Positions 9,414 through 21,351 of a stretch of 64,000 nt of DNA are shown here, in pieces. The first letter of the stretch is position 1; every line of letters begins with the position of its first letter. This DNA comes from Pseudomonas oryzagri (GTDB taxonomy: Bacteria > Pseudomonadota > Gammaproteobacteria > Pseudomonadales > Pseudomonadaceae). The notes below the pieces were generated by a model. That model saw only the letters and a list, made by a program, of their open reading frames with translations, had not been told where the DNA came from and ran no database searches. The translations under genes and the position numbers were made by a program. The stretch covers positions 105,219-169,218 of the forward strand of contig NZ_JAJHPU010000018.1 in assembly GCF_020831405.1 (NCBI RefSeq), written 5' to 3'.

Positions 9414-11303
9414 ATGATTACCCGCAAGCGATTCCTGCTCGCCCTGCTATGGCCCGTGCTGGCGTTGTTCAGCGTGATGGCGCAGGCCGAGCCCGAGGGC
9501 GCCGCCCAGGCCCTGCATCTGCTCAGCTATCTGGGCGCCGACTATCCGGCCACGGTGGCCAACGGCGTGGTGGTCGACAGCGGCGAATACCAGGAGCAGT
9601 TGGAGTTCCACGGCGTGCTGGCCGGCCTGGTCGCCGCGCTACCGGCCAATGCCGGCAAGGACCGTCTGGTGCAGGGCGTCGCCGGCCTCGGCGACAGCAT
9701 CCGCCAGCGCCGCGACGGGGCCGAGGTGGCCGGTGCGGCGCGCCGCCTGGCCGCCGACCTGGTGGCGGCCTATGAGATCAGCCTGACCCCGCGCATAACG
9801 CCCGACCCGGCCCGCGGCGCTGCGCTGTTCGCCCAGCATTGCAGCGTCTGCCACGGCGCCAGCGGGCTCGGCGACGGCCCGGCCGGGGTCGGCCTCGAGC
9901 CGCCGCCGGCGAACATGCGCGACGCCGCGCGCATGGATCGCCTGAGCCTCTACGACCTGTACAACAGCATCGGCCTGGGCGTCGAAGGCACCGACATGCC
10001 GGCCTTCGCCAGCGAGCTGGACGAGCGGGCGCGCTGGGACCTGGCCAGCCACATCGCCGGTTTCAGCGCCGCCCCCGCCGTGGCCGGCGGGCCGAGCTTC
10101 AGCCTCGAGCAACTGGCCGGCCAGGCGCCACAGCAGGTAGCGCCGCAGGGGGCGGTGGCGCTGGCCGCCTTCCGCGCCCAGCGTGCGGCGCCGCCGCAGC
10201 CGCAGCGCGACCCGCAGCAGCTGATCGACTTCGCCCGCGACACCCTCGAGCAGAGCCTGGCCGCCTACCGCGACGGCCAGCGCGACCAGGCCTACGACCT
10301 GGCGGTCGCCGCCTACCTGGAAGGCTTCGAGTTGGTCGAGAGTGCGCTGGACAACATCGCCGCCGAGCAGCGCAAGGCCACCGAGCGGGCGCTGATGGCC
10401 TACCGCCAGGGCCTGCAGGAGGGCCTGCCGGTCGTCCAGCAGGCGCAGCGCCTGGAAGCCGCCAAGAGCGAGCTGGCGCGCTGCGCCAAGCTGCTCGGCG
10501 GCGACGGGCTGTCGGGCTCGCTGAGCTTCTTCTCCAGCCTGCTGATCCTGCTGCGCGAGGGTGTCGAGGCGATCCTGGTGCTGGCGGCGATCCTCGCCTA
10601 CCTGCGCAACACCGGCCAGGAGGCGGCGACGCGCAGCGTGCACCTCGGCTGGGGACTGGCCCTGCTGGCCGGGGTGGCCACCTGGGCGCTGGCTTCCTAC
10701 GTGCTGGAGGTCAGCGGTGCCCAGCGCGAATTGCTCGAAGGCTTCACCGCGCTGTTCGCCAGCGTGGTGGTGCTGTGGGTCGGCGTGTGGATGCACGACC
10801 GCCGGCACGCCGTGGCCTGGCAGGATTACATCAACAGCAGCCTGGTCGGCAGCAGCGGGCGTCTGGGCTTCGCCGTGCTGGCGTTCTTCTCGGTGTACCG
10901 CGAGCTGTTCGAGGTCATCCTGTTCTACGAGACCCTCTGGCTGCAGGCCGGTCCGGCCGGCCACGGCATGGTGCTCGCCGGTGCCGGCGCCGCCCTGGCG
11001 CTGCTGGTCGGCCTCGCCTGGGTGATCCTGCGCGGTTCGCGCCGGCTGCCGCTGGCCACCTTCTTCGGCGCCAACGCCGTGTTGCTCTGCGTATTGTCGG
11101 TGGTGTTCGCCGGCCAGGGCGTCGCCGCCCTGCAGGAAGCCGGCGTGCTCAGCCTGCATCCGCTGCGCTTCGTCGAGATCGACTGGCTGGGCGTGCACCC
11201 CGACGCCCTCAGCCTCGGCGCCCAGGCGCTGGCGCTGACCGCGATCGGCGTGTTCTACACCCGCAGCTGGCTGGGCGCGCGCCGCGCCGGTCAGCCGGCC
11301 TGA
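9414..11303 (+). CDS. Cytochrome c / FTR1 family iron permease fusion
   Basis: 629 residues from the ATG at 9414, chosen because it begins a clear signal peptide (MITRKRFLLALLWPV, cleavage after AQA). A periplasmic region follows with one haem c site (CSVCH, near residue 143). After a helical linker, an FTR1 domain of several membrane helices carries the two iron-binding REGVE and RELFE motifs of the REXXE type. FTR1/EfeU permeases import iron coupled to its oxidation; the attached cytochrome may take part in that electron transfer. An upstream Fur-like site fits iron regulation. The frame could start earlier (TTG 9351), but that would bury the signal peptide. Confidence 0.9.
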   Translation: MITRKRFLLALLWPVLALFSVMAQAEPEGAAQALHLLSYLGADYPATVANGVVVDSGEYQEQLEFHGVLAGLVAALPANAGKDRLVQGVAGLGDSIRQRRDGAEVAGAARRLAADLVAAYEISLTPRITPDPARGAALFAQHCSVCHGASGLGDGPAGVGLEPPPANMRDAARMDRLSLYDLYNSIGLGVEGTDMPAFASELDERARWDLASHIAGFSAAPAVAGGPSFSLEQLAGQAPQQVAPQGAVALAAFRAQRAAPPQPQRDPQQLIDFARDTLEQSLAAYRDGQRDQAYDLAVAAYLEGFELVESALDNIAAEQRKATERALMAYRQGLQEGLPVVQQAQRLEAAKSELARCAKLLGGDGLSGSLSFFSSLLILLREGVEAILVLAAILAYLRNTGQEAATRSVHLGWGLALLAGVATWALASYVLEVSGAQRELLEGFTALFASVVVLWVGVWMHDRRHAVAWQDYINSSLVGSSGRLGFAVLAFFSVYRELFEVILFYETLWLQAGPAGHGMVLAGAGAALALLVGLAWVILRGSRRLPLATFFGANAVLLCVLSVVFAGQGVAALQEAGVLSLHPLRFVEIDWLGVHPDALSLGAQALALTAIGVFYTRSWLGARRAGQPA

Positions 11304-11313
11304 GCCGGCGGCG

Positions 11314-11342
11314 GCGAAACCCGGTAGCATGCCGGGTTTCGC
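11314..11342 (+). terminator. Strong hairpin after FTR1 gene
   Basis: An 11-base-pair perfect stem (GCGAAACCCGG / CCGGGTTTCGC) with a seven-base loop lies 10 bases after the permease stop and just before yaiI. Only three T's are in the stem end, so it is a weak terminator or an mRNA 3' stabiliser. Confidence 0.6.
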
Positions 11343-11364
11343 CCATGCTGGAGAATGATCGACG

Positions 11365-11817
11365 ATGCGCGTGTGGATCGATGCCGACGCCTGCCCGCGG
11401 GCGGCGCGGGATCTGGTGGTGAAATTCGCCCTCAAACGCAAGTTCGAGGTGGTGCTGGTCGCCGGCCAGGCGCAGGTCAAGCCGGCGTTCGCCTGCGTGC
11501 GTCTGATCGTGGTGCCGAGCGGGCCGGACGCCGCCGACGATTATTTGGTCGAGCACGCGGTGCCCGGCGAGTTGGTGATCTGCTCGGACGTGCCGCTGGC
11601 CGACCGCCTGGTCAAGAAGGGCGTCGCCGCCCTCGATCCACGCGGCCGCGAGTTCGACGAGCGCAACATGGGCGAGCGCCTGGCGGTGCGCAACCTGTTC
11701 ACCGACCTGCGCGAGCAGGGCCAGGTCGGCGGCGGCCAGGCGGCCTACTCGGACAAGGATCGCCAGGCCTTCGCCAACGGCCTCGACCGCCTGCTCAACG
11801 TGCTGGCACGGCGCTAG
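11365..11817 (+). CDS. yaiI: YaiI/YqxD family protein (DUF188)
   Basis: 150 residues starting MRVWIDADACPRAARD, the signature start of the UPF0178/DUF188 family (usually about 150 residues). The Asp-rich motif IDADACP resembles PIN-like nuclease folds, and the segment VICSDVPLADRLVKKG is also family-typical. A nucleic-acid processing role has been suggested from the fold, but function is not established. It stands alone between the FTR1 gene and the convergent elbB, with a small GGCGAA/TTCGCC hairpin at about 11849-11864 that could serve both ends. Confidence 0.88.
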   Translation: MRVWIDADACPRAARDLVVKFALKRKFEVVLVAGQAQVKPAFACVRLIVVPSGPDAADDYLVEHAVPGELVICSDVPLADRLVKKGVAALDPRGREFDERNMGERLAVRNLFTDLREQGQVGGGQAAYSDKDRQAFANGLDRLLNVLARR

Positions 11818-11875
11818 GGGCGCACTCCTGCGTCGCCCACCGCGCCAGGGCGAATGAGTTCGCCTCCGTAGGTGA

Positions 11876-12529
11876 TCAGGCCAGTTCCAGTACCCGATCG
11901 ACCAGCTTGTTGATCCCGCTGGCCGCTTCGGCCGGCGACCTGGCCAGCATGTAGGCCGGGGTGGTGACCAGCTTGCGCTGGGCATCGACCACCACGTCTT
12001 CCACTGTGCAGTCGACGTGCTCGGCGCCCATGTCGGCCAGCTTGGCCGCGGTGTCCGCGTCGTGGCCGATGGTGCACTGCACGCCGGCGCCATAGATGCG
12101 CGCGGCCATCGCCGGAGCGATGCAGATCAGGCCGACCGGCTTGTGCGCATGGGCGAAGTCGCGGGCCGCGGCCAGCACGTCCGGCTGCACCGTGCAGGTG
12201 GCGCCCTTGAAGGCGAAGTCGGAGAGGTTCTTCGCCGCGCCGAAGCCACCGGGGACCAACAGGGCGTCGAAGTCGGCGGCCTTCAGCTCGCGCACGTCGC
12301 GAACCTGGCCGCGAGCGATGCGCGCCGACTCGACCAGCACGTTGCGGCTCTCGGCCATTTCCTCGCCGGTCAGGTGGTTGATCACGTGGTGCTGGGGGAT
12401 GTTCGGGGCGAAGCACTCCACCTGGGCGCCGCGCTGGCTCAGGCGCAGCAGGGTGATCACGCTCTCGTGGATTTCCGCGCCGTCGTAGACGCCGCAGCCG
12501 GACAGGATCACGGCAACCTTCTTGCTCAT
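11876..12529 (-). CDS. elbB: ElbB, DJ-1/PfpI-like glyoxalase
   Basis: 217 residues starting MSKKVAVILSGCGVYDGAE, the family start; earlier codons in the frame (to 12592) have no similarity. The fold is class I glutamine-amidotransferase-like (DJ-1/PfpI), with the nucleophile-region cysteine in GLICIAPAM around residue 135. ElbB (also called enhancing lycopene biosynthesis protein 2, SCRP-27A) has glyoxalase III-type activity in E. coli and was first linked to isoprenoid output. It is monocistronic, convergent with yaiI and divergent from hemB. Confidence 0.88.
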   Translation of the reverse strand: MSKKVAVILSGCGVYDGAEIHESVITLLRLSQRGAQVECFAPNIPQHHVINHLTGEEMAESRNVLVESARIARGQVRDVRELKAADFDALLVPGGFGAAKNLSDFAFKGATCTVQPDVLAAARDFAHAHKPVGLICIAPAMAARIYGAGVQCTIGHDADTAAKLADMGAEHVDCTVEDVVVDAQRKLVTTPAYMLARSPAEAASGINKLVDRVLELA

Positions 12530-12729
12530 GGGGTAACACTCCTCGGTTTTGTTATCGGATGGCCGGCACGTCTGGCGCGCCGGCGGGCGCATGTCTCCAT
12601 CCTAGCCGCAAGCGCCGCGCCGCGGCCATGCGTCAGTGGCCGAGGAGGGCGCCGGCGGGCTATGGTAGGGGGCCGAGATGCGCGGCCCGTGGCCCGAAGC
12701 CCACGGGCGTCGTCGCATTTTCGTCATAA

Positions 12730-13794
<1,065 letters not shown>

Positions 13795-13824
13795 CGGGGC
13801 CCGAGACCCCGCAGGACGGATGCG

Positions 13825-16050
13825 ATGAACAACCCCGGACTTCCCGAGAATCAACTGCCCGAGCTGTCGGAGGCCGCCAGCGTGCTGGTCGAGCCGCTGG
13901 CGGAGGCCGAGCCGGCCGTCGAGCCGCCGAGTGTGCCGGAGACGGTGGTCGTCGAGCCGGCGCTGCCGGTGCCCGGCCTCGACGACAGCAGCCTGTATAT
14001 CCACCGCGAGCTCTCGCAGCTGAAGTTCAACATCCGCGTCCTCGAGCAGTCGCTCGACGAGGCGACGCCTCTGCTCGAGCGGCTGAAGTTCCTGCTGATC
14101 TTCTCCAGCAACCTCGACGAGTTCTTCGAGATCCGCGTCGCCGGACTGAAGAAGCAGGTCGCCTTCGCCCGCGAGCTGGCCGGCGCCGACGGCCTGCAGC
14201 CGCAGCAGGTGCTGGCGCGGATCAGCGAGCTGGTGCACGAGCAGGTCGAACGCCAGTACGCGATCCTCAACGACGTCCTGCTGCCGGCGCTGGAGGAGCA
14301 CCAGATCCGCTTCATCCGGCGCCGCCACTGGACCACCAAGGTCAAGACCTGGGTGCGTCGCTACTTCCGCGAGGAAATCGCGCCGATCATGACGCCGATC
14401 GGCATCGATCCGACCCACCCCTTCCCGCTGCTGGTCAACAAGAGCCTCAACTTCATCGTCGAGCTGGAGGGCGTCGACGCCTTCGGCCGCGACTCGGGCC
14501 TGGCCATCCTGCCGGCGCCGCGCCTGCTGCCGCGGGTGATCCGCATCCCCGAGGAGGTCGGCGGCCCCGGCGCCAACTACGTGTTCCTCTCCTCGATGAT
14601 CCACGCCCACGCCGACGAGCTGTTCAACGGCATGAGCGTCAAGGGCTGCTATCAGTTCCGCCTGACCCGCAACGCCGACCTGGCGGTGGACGCCGAGGAC
14701 GTCGAGGACCTCGCCCGCGCCCTGCGCGGCGAGCTGTATTCGCGGCGCTTCGGCGACGCGGTGCGCCTCGAGGTGGTCGATACCTGCCCGCAGAATCTGG
14801 TCGACTACCTGCTCAAGCAGGCCGGGCTCACCGAGGCCGAGTTGTACCGGGTCAACGGCCCGGTCAACCTGACCCGGCTGTTCGCCATCACCGGCCTGGA
14901 CAGCCACCGCCACCTGCAGTATCCGCCGCTGACCCCGGTGATCCCCAAGCTGCTGCAGAGCAGCGAGAAGCTGTTCAACGTGGTCGGCAAGCAGGACATC
15001 CTGCTCTACCACCCGTTCGAGTCGTTCACCCCGGTGGTCGACCTGCTGCGCCAGGCGGCCAAGGACCCCAACGTGCTGGCGATCAAGCAGACCCTTTACC
15101 GCACCGGGGCCAACTCGGAGATCGTCGACGCGCTGGTCGACGCGGCGCGCAACGGCAAGGAGGTCACCGCGGTGATCGAGCTGCGCGCGCGCTTCGACGA
15201 GGAGTCCAACCTGGCGCTGGCCAGCCGCCTGCAGCAGGCCGGCGCGGTGGTGATCTACGGCGTGGTCGGCTTCAAGACCCACGCCAAGATGATGCTCATC
15301 CTGCGCCGCGAGAACGGCGAGCTGGTGCGCTACGCCCACCTCGGCACCGGCAACTACCACGCCGGCAACGCCCGCCTGTACACCGACTACAGCCTGCTGA
15401 CCTCCGACGACGCGCTGTGCGAGGACGTTTCCAAGCTGTTCAACCAGCTGATCGGCATGGGCAAGAGCCTGCGCATGAAGAAGCTGCTGCACGCGCCCTT
15501 CACCCTGAAGAAGACCCTGCTCGACATGATCGCGCGGGAGACCCAGCACGCCAGCGAGGGCAAGGCGGCGCACATCATCGCCAAGATGAACGCGCTGACC
15601 GATCCGAAGATCATCAAGGCGCTGTACAAGGCCAGCCAGGCCGGCGTGCGCGTCGACCTGATCGTGCGCGGCATGTGCTGCCTGCGCCCCGGCATTCCCG
15701 GGGTGTCGCACAACATCTACGTGCGCTCGATCATCGGCCGCTTCCTCGAGCACAGCCGCGCCTACTACTTCCTCAACGACGGCGACGAGAAGCTCTACCT
15801 GTCCAGCGCCGACTGGATGGAGCGCAACCTCGACAAGCGCGTGGAGACCTGCTTCCCGGTGGAGGGCAAGAAGCTGATCAGCCGGGTCAGGCGCGAGCTG
15901 GACGCCTACCTGGCCGACAACACCCAGGCCTGGATACTGCAGAGCGACGGCCGCTACCAGCGCCTGCAGCCGACCGGCAACCAGAACTCGCGCAACGCCC
16001 AGGCGCTGATGGTCGAGAAGCTCAGCACGCCGGGCCTGGCGACGCGCTGA
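13825..16050 (+). CDS. ppk: Polyphosphate kinase 1
   Basis: 741 residues. PPK1 reversibly polymerises the gamma phosphate of ATP into inorganic polyphosphate. After a poorly conserved 50-residue Glu/Pro-rich extension come the N-terminal domain ([20 protein letters not shown]), the head domain, and the two phospholipase D-like catalytic domains. These contain the autophosphorylated histidine region [20 protein letters not shown] and the second motif in which AYYF and LSSADWM follow [12 protein letters not shown]. The gene is placed head-on to ppx with a shared terminator. This is the usual Pseudomonas order, which puts polymer synthesis and breakdown side by side. Confidence 0.96.
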   Translation: MNNPGLPENQLPELSEAASVLVEPLAEAEPAVEPPSVPETVVVEPALPVPGLDDSSLYIHRELSQLKFNIRVLEQSLDEATPLLERLKFLLIFSSNLDEFFEIRVAGLKKQVAFARELAGADGLQPQQVLARISELVHEQVERQYAILNDVLLPALEEHQIRFIRRRHWTTKVKTWVRRYFREEIAPIMTPIGIDPTHPFPLLVNKSLNFIVELEGVDAFGRDSGLAILPAPRLLPRVIRIPEEVGGPGANYVFLSSMIHAHADELFNGMSVKGCYQFRLTRNADLAVDAEDVEDLARALRGELYSRRFGDAVRLEVVDTCPQNLVDYLLKQAGLTEAELYRVNGPVNLTRLFAITGLDSHRHLQYPPLTPVIPKLLQSSEKLFNVVGKQDILLYHPFESFTPVVDLLRQAAKDPNVLAIKQTLYRTGANSEIVDALVDAARNGKEVTAVIELRARFDEESNLALASRLQQAGAVVIYGVVGFKTHAKMMLILRRENGELVRYAHLGTGNYHAGNARLYTDYSLLTSDDALCEDVSKLFNQLIGMGKSLRMKKLLHAPFTLKKTLLDMIARETQHASEGKAAHIIAKMNALTDPKIIKALYKASQAGVRVDLIVRGMCCLRPGIPGVSHNIYVRSIIGRFLEHSRAYYFLNDGDEKLYLSSADWMERNLDKRVETCFPVEGKKLISRVRRELDAYLADNTQAWILQSDGRYQRLQPTGNQNSRNAQALMVEKLSTPGLATR

Positions 16051-16066
16051 GCCGGCCGGGCAAACG

Positions 16067-16100
16067 AAAAGGGGCAGCTCCTCGCGGGGCTGCCCCTTTT
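16067..16100. terminator. Bidirectional terminator between ppk and ppx
   Basis: A perfect 12-base-pair stem AAAAGGGGCAGC / GCTGCCCCTTTT with a 10-base loop. It has A's and T's at both bases, so it can terminate ppk on the plus strand and ppx on the minus strand. Confidence 0.9.
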
Positions 16101-16114
16101 GCTTGAGGGCGCGC

Positions 16115-17617
16115 TCAGCGGCCGCTGAGGCGGTAGCCGACCCGCGCCAGCCACTGCGCCTCGGATTCGATGTCGGCCTGGGTCAGCGGGTTGGCGGCCA
16201 GCCAGCCGGCGGGGAACACCGCTTCCAGGCTGCGCGGGCCGGCATGGAAGACCACCTCGGGCATTTCCTGGGTGCCGCGGATGTGGTGGAACAGGATGGC
16301 GAAGCGCAGCACGATGCACAGGCGCACCAGGCGCTCGCCTTCCTCGCCGAATTCGGCGAAGCGCTCCACCGGGATGTTGCGGCGGTGACCGCGCACCAGC
16401 AGGGCCAGCATCTCCTGATCGATGCGCGCGAAGCCGGCGAGGTCGGCGTGCTCGAGGATGTAGGCGCCGTGCTTGTGGTAGTGGTAGTGGGCGATGTCCA
16501 GGCCGATCTCGTGCACCTTGGCGCCCCAGCTCAGCAGCTCGCGATGCCAGTCGTCGTTGAGCCCCCAGGGCTCGGCGACCTGGTCGAGGATCGCCTGCGC
16601 CTTGGCCTCCACCCGCGCCGCCTGGTCGAGGTCGACATGGCAGCGCTCCATCAGCGCCGACAGGGTGCGCTCGCGCACGTCCTCGTGGCTCTGCCGGCCG
16701 ATCATGTCGTACAGCACGCCCTCGCGCAGGGCGCCCTCGGCGTGGATCATCGACTGAATCTCGAGGGCGTCGAAGATCGCCTCGAGGATCGCCAGGCCCG
16801 CCGGCAGGATCGGCTGGCGGTCGGTCTTGACGCCTTCGATGGCCAGATCGGCCAGGTTGTCGCACTTGAGGATCTTGCGCTTGAGCCAGGCCAGGCCCGC
16901 CGGAGTGATCTCGCCGTTGCCCTGGCCGCCGGCCAGCAGCGCCTGGCTGACCGCGCGGACGCTGCCGGAAGAGCCGACCGCCTCGTTCCAGCCCAGCCGG
17001 CGCAGCGCCTGCTCGAAGCCCATCAGCTCCAGGCGCGCCGCGGTGTAGGCCTGGGCGTAGCGCGCCGGGCTGAGCTTGCCGTCGGCGAAGAAGCGCTTGC
17101 TGAAGCTGACGCAGCCCATCTGCTGGCTTTCGCGCAGCAGCGACTCGAAGCGCTCGCCGATGATGAACTCGGTACTGCCGCCGCCGATGTCGACCACCAG
17201 GCGCTTGCCGTCGGCCACCGGCAGGCTGTGCGATACGCCGAGATGGATCAGGCGCGCTTCCTCGCGGCCGGAGATCACCTCGACCTGATGGCCGAGCAGT
17301 TCCTCGGCGCGGCGGATGAACACCGCGCGGTTGCGCGCCTCGCGCAGGGCGTTGGTGGCGACGATGCGCACCGCGCCCTGCGGCAGGCCGCTGATCAGCT
17401 GGGCGAAGCGGCGCAGGCAGTCGAGGCCGCGGGTCATCGCCGCTTCGTCGAGGTTGCGCTGTTCGTCGAGGCCGGCGGCCAGTTGCACCTTCTCGCCGAG
17501 CCGCTCGAGCAAGCGGATTTCCCCCTGGTCGACGCGGGCCACCACCATGTGGATACTGTTGGAGCCAATGTCGATGGCGGCGATCAGGGGAAAGGCTTGG
17601 GCGGGGGTGTGCGGCAT
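16115..17617 (-). CDS. ppx: Exopolyphosphatase
   Basis: 500 residues of the Ppx/GppA phosphatase family (ASKHA fold). The N-terminal phosphate-binding loop is [15 protein letters not shown], and the second motif [14 protein letters not shown] lies around residue 145. A C-terminal HD-like helical domain follows (for example [21 protein letters not shown]). It releases phosphate from polyphosphate ends and may also hydrolyse pppGpp, as family members do. It is convergent with ppk. The minus-strand upstream region has a TATCAT -10-like element at 17653-17658. The start shown gives a typical length. Confidence 0.94.
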   Translation of the reverse strand: MPHTPAQAFPLIAAIDIGSNSIHMVVARVDQGEIRLLERLGEKVQLAAGLDEQRNLDEAAMTRGLDCLRRFAQLISGLPQGAVRIVATNALREARNRAVFIRRAEELLGHQVEVISGREEARLIHLGVSHSLPVADGKRLVVDIGGGSTEFIIGERFESLLRESQQMGCVSFSKRFFADGKLSPARYAQAYTAARLELMGFEQALRRLGWNEAVGSSGSVRAVSQALLAGGQGNGEITPAGLAWLKRKILKCDNLADLAIEGVKTDRQPILPAGLAILEAIFDALEIQSMIHAEGALREGVLYDMIGRQSHEDVRERTLSALMERCHVDLDQAARVEAKAQAILDQVAEPWGLNDDWHRELLSWGAKVHEIGLDIAHYHYHKHGAYILEHADLAGFARIDQEMLALLVRGHRRNIPVERFAEFGEEGERLVRLCIVLRFAILFHHIRGTQEMPEVVFHAGPRSLEAVFPAGWLAANPLTQADIESEAQWLARVGYRLSGR

Positions 17618-17828
17618 GGGGCGCTCTCGCGGTTCAACGGCGTAATCCTGCCATGATAGAGCAAGAGCGACCGGCGCAGTTGACGGTCGTCAGCGCCTCC
17701 TGGCGCCGGCTCATAGACGGCGCCATGGCGCGCCATAGCCAATGGCAATCGCCGGCGCCTTCCGGTCGCGGGCGAGTGGGGCTATCATGGCCCATCTTTT
17801 TTCCGCTTCCGCAGCACGGAGATCCCCC

Positions 17829-18155
17829 ATGAGCGAATTCATCACCAACGTGACCGACGCCAGCTTCGAGCAGGACGTGCTCAAGGCCGAGGGCCCGGTT
17901 CTGGTCGACTACTGGGCCGAGTGGTGCGGTCCGTGCAAGATGATCGCCCCGGTGCTGGACGAGATCGCCAAGGACTACCAGGGCAAGCTCAAGGTCTGCA
18001 AGCTGAACATCGACGAGAACCAGGACACCCCCGCCAAGTTCGGCGTGCGCGGCATCCCGACCCTGATGCTGTTCAAGAACGGCAACGTCGAGGCCACCAA
18101 GGTCGGTGCCTTGTCCAAGTCGCAGCTGGCTGCCTTCCTCGACAGCAACATCTGA
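17829..18155 (+). CDS. trxA: Thioredoxin 1
   Basis: 108 residues, the standard thioredoxin length. The redox motif is WAEWCGPCK (residues 30-38 approximately), followed by the cis-proline loop GIPTLMLF. It reduces protein disulfides in the cytosol with electrons from thioredoxin reductase. The ATG at 17829 gives the family start [13 protein letters not shown]; the open frame upstream is not thioredoxin. A TATCAT element 40 bases upstream may be the -10. A strong terminator isolates it from rho downstream, the same order as in P. aeruginosa. Confidence 0.97.
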   Translation: MSEFITNVTDASFEQDVLKAEGPVLVDYWAEWCGPCKMIAPVLDEIAKDYQGKLKVCKLNIDENQDTPAKFGVRGIPTLMLFKNGNVEATKVGALSKSQLAAFLDSNI

Positions 18156-18168
18156 TCCGAATGTGCGC

Positions 18169-18196
18169 AAAACCCCGTCCCCGGACGGGGTTTTTT
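18169..18196 (+). terminator. Rho-independent terminator of trxA
   Basis: A perfect 12-base-pair stem AAAACCCCGTCC / GGACGGGGTTTT with a two-base tip (likely opening to four) and a run of six T's. It lies 13 bases after the trxA stop. Confidence 0.92.
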
Positions 18197-18205
18197 CTGC
18201 CCGCG

Positions 18206-18214
18206 TGCTAGACT
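18206..18214 (+). promoter_or_regulatory. Candidate extended -10 promoter for rho
   Basis: TGCTAGACT is an extended -10 (TGn plus TAGACT) directly after the trxA terminator. No -35 is visible because the terminator occupies that position. It implies a leader of about 165 bases before rho. Long leaders in rho genes are used for autoregulation by Rho itself. The same GCTAGACT element recurs before ubiD (19716-19723). Confidence 0.4.
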
Positions 18215-18384
18215 CTGCGACAAATGCAGTGATAAATTCGGCCAGCAGTCGTGATCAGACTGCCTCCTGCATGCCGTTGCCGCTGCCATCTCACCCCGAA
18301 TTCTCGCCGTGAAGCTGCCGCCCCCCGTGGCCTGGCTCTCCAAGCGCAACGCTTTCCTTCCCTCGCCAACCTGCACCTCATCCT

Positions 18385-19644
<1,260 letters not shown>

Positions 19645-19663
19645 GGCTTCTCCTGGAACCGCA

Positions 19664-19696
19664 GACAACGGCCGGCCATCCCGGCCGTTGTCGTTT
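19664..19696 (+). terminator. Hairpin terminator after rho
   Basis: A perfect 12-base-pair stem GACAACGGCCGG / CCGGCCGTTGTC with a five-base loop, followed by gtttctg. The T run is short. Confidence 0.75.
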
Positions 19697-19755
19697 CTGT
19701 CCGGTGCCGTTCGGCGCTAGACTTGCCACCCTTCGACTCCTTCCGAGGCTCAAGC

Positions 19756-21222
19756 ATGCAGTATCGCGACCTGCGCGAGTTCATCCGCGCCCTGGAAAGC
19801 CGCGGCGAACTCAAGCGCATTTCGGTGCCCGTCTCGCCTGTGCTGGAAATGACCGAAATCTGCGACCGCACCTTGCGCCGCGGCGGTCCGGCGCTGCTGT
19901 TCGAGCGGCCGAGCAGCTACGCCATGCCGGTGCTCGGCAACCTGTTCGGCACGCCCAAGCGGGTGGCGCTGGGCATGGGCGCCGAGGAGGTCTCCGAGCT
20001 GCGCGAGATCGGCAAGCTCTTGGCCTTCCTCAAGGAGCCGGAGCCGCCCAAGGGCCTCAAGGATGCCTGGAGCAAGCTGCCGATCTTCAAGAAGGTCATC
20101 AGCATGGCGCCCAAGGTGCTCAAGGACGCGCCGTGCCATGAAGTGATCGAGGAAGGCGACGACGTCGACCTCGGCAAACTGCCGATCCAGCACTGTTGGC
20201 CGGGCGACGTGGCGCCGCTGATCACCTGGGGCCTGACCATCACCCGGGGCCCCAACAAGGAGCGGCAGAACCTCGGCATCTATCGCCAGCAGGTGATCGG
20301 CCGCAACAAGGTGATCATGCGCTGGCTCAGCCACCGCGGCGGCGCGCTGGACTATCGCGAGTGGTGCCAGAAGCACCCGGACCGGCCCTATCCGGTCTGC
20401 GTGGCCCTGGGCGCGGACCCGGCGACCATTCTCGGCGCCGTCACCCCGGTGCCGGACACCCTTTCCGAGTACGCCTTCGCAGGGCTTTTGCGCGGTCATC
20501 GCACCGAGCTGGTCAAGGCCGTCGGCTCCGACCTGCAGGTGCCGGCCGGCGCCGAGATCGTCCTCGAGGGTCACATCCATCCGGGCGAAACCGCGCCGGA
20601 AGGCCCGTATGGCGACCATACCGGCTACTACAACGAGGTCGACACCTTCCCGGTATTCACCGTCGAGCGCATCACCCGCCGGCGCGACCCCATCTACCAC
20701 AGCACCTACACCGGCCGCCCGCCGGACGAGCCGGCGATCCTCGGTGTGGCGCTCAACGAGGTGTTCGTGCCGATCCTGCAGAAGCAGTTCCCGGAGATCA
20801 CCGACTTCTACCTGCCGCCGGAAGGCTGCTCCTACCGCATGGCGGTGGTGACCATGAAGAAGCAGTATCCCGGCCACGCCAAGCGCGTCATGCTCGGCGT
20901 GTGGTCGTTCCTGCGCCAGTTCATGTACACCAAGTTCGTCATCGTCACCGACGACGACATCGATGCCCGCGACTGGAACGACGTGATCTGGGCGATCACC
21001 ACGCGCATGGACCCTTCGCGCGACACGGTGCTGATCGACAATACGCCGATCGACTACCTCGACTTCGCCTCGCCGGTGTCGGGCCTCGGCTCGAAGATGG
21101 GCCTGGACGCCACCCACAAGTGGCCGGGCGAGACCGACCGCGAGTGGGGCCGGGCGATCGAGCGCGACCCCGCCACCGTGGCGCGCATCGATGCGCTGTG
21201 GGGCCAGCTCGGCATCGACTGA
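19756..21222 (+). CDS. ubiD: UbiD, 4-hydroxy-3-polyprenylbenzoate decarboxylase
   Basis: 488 residues, as in P. aeruginosa. UbiD decarboxylates the polyprenylated ring intermediate of ubiquinone synthesis, using prenylated FMN made by UbiX. Family features are the start [10 protein letters not shown], the conserved central region [25 protein letters not shown] (approximately residues 275-298; its acidic residues bind the cofactor metal) and the C-terminal [13 protein letters not shown]. The ATG at 19756 is the family start and follows GAGGCTCAAGC. A GCTAGACT -10-like element lies at 19716-19723. Next comes a ferredoxin-flavin reductase gene, a pairing similar to ubiD-fre in E. coli. Confidence 0.95.
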   Translation: MQYRDLREFIRALESRGELKRISVPVSPVLEMTEICDRTLRRGGPALLFERPSSYAMPVLGNLFGTPKRVALGMGAEEVSELREIGKLLAFLKEPEPPKGLKDAWSKLPIFKKVISMAPKVLKDAPCHEVIEEGDDVDLGKLPIQHCWPGDVAPLITWGLTITRGPNKERQNLGIYRQQVIGRNKVIMRWLSHRGGALDYREWCQKHPDRPYPVCVALGADPATILGAVTPVPDTLSEYAFAGLLRGHRTELVKAVGSDLQVPAGAEIVLEGHIHPGETAPEGPYGDHTGYYNEVDTFPVFTVERITRRRDPIYHSTYTGRPPDEPAILGVALNEVFVPILQKQFPEITDFYLPPEGCSYRMAVVTMKKQYPGHAKRVMLGVWSFLRQFMYTKFVIVTDDDIDARDWNDVIWAITTRMDPSRDTVLIDNTPIDYLDFASPVSGLGSKMGLDATHKWPGETDREWGRAIERDPATVARIDALWGQLGID

Positions 21223-21351
21223 GGCGGTTCTCGACAGTCCCGGGCTGGGGCGGTGCAAACGGGCCGCCCAGACCCTCCCGGTCGCCAGGCCGCTGCTGCC
21301 TCGGCCGCCCTGCATCACGGCACATTCACGACGGCACAAGGGGGAGCCTTC

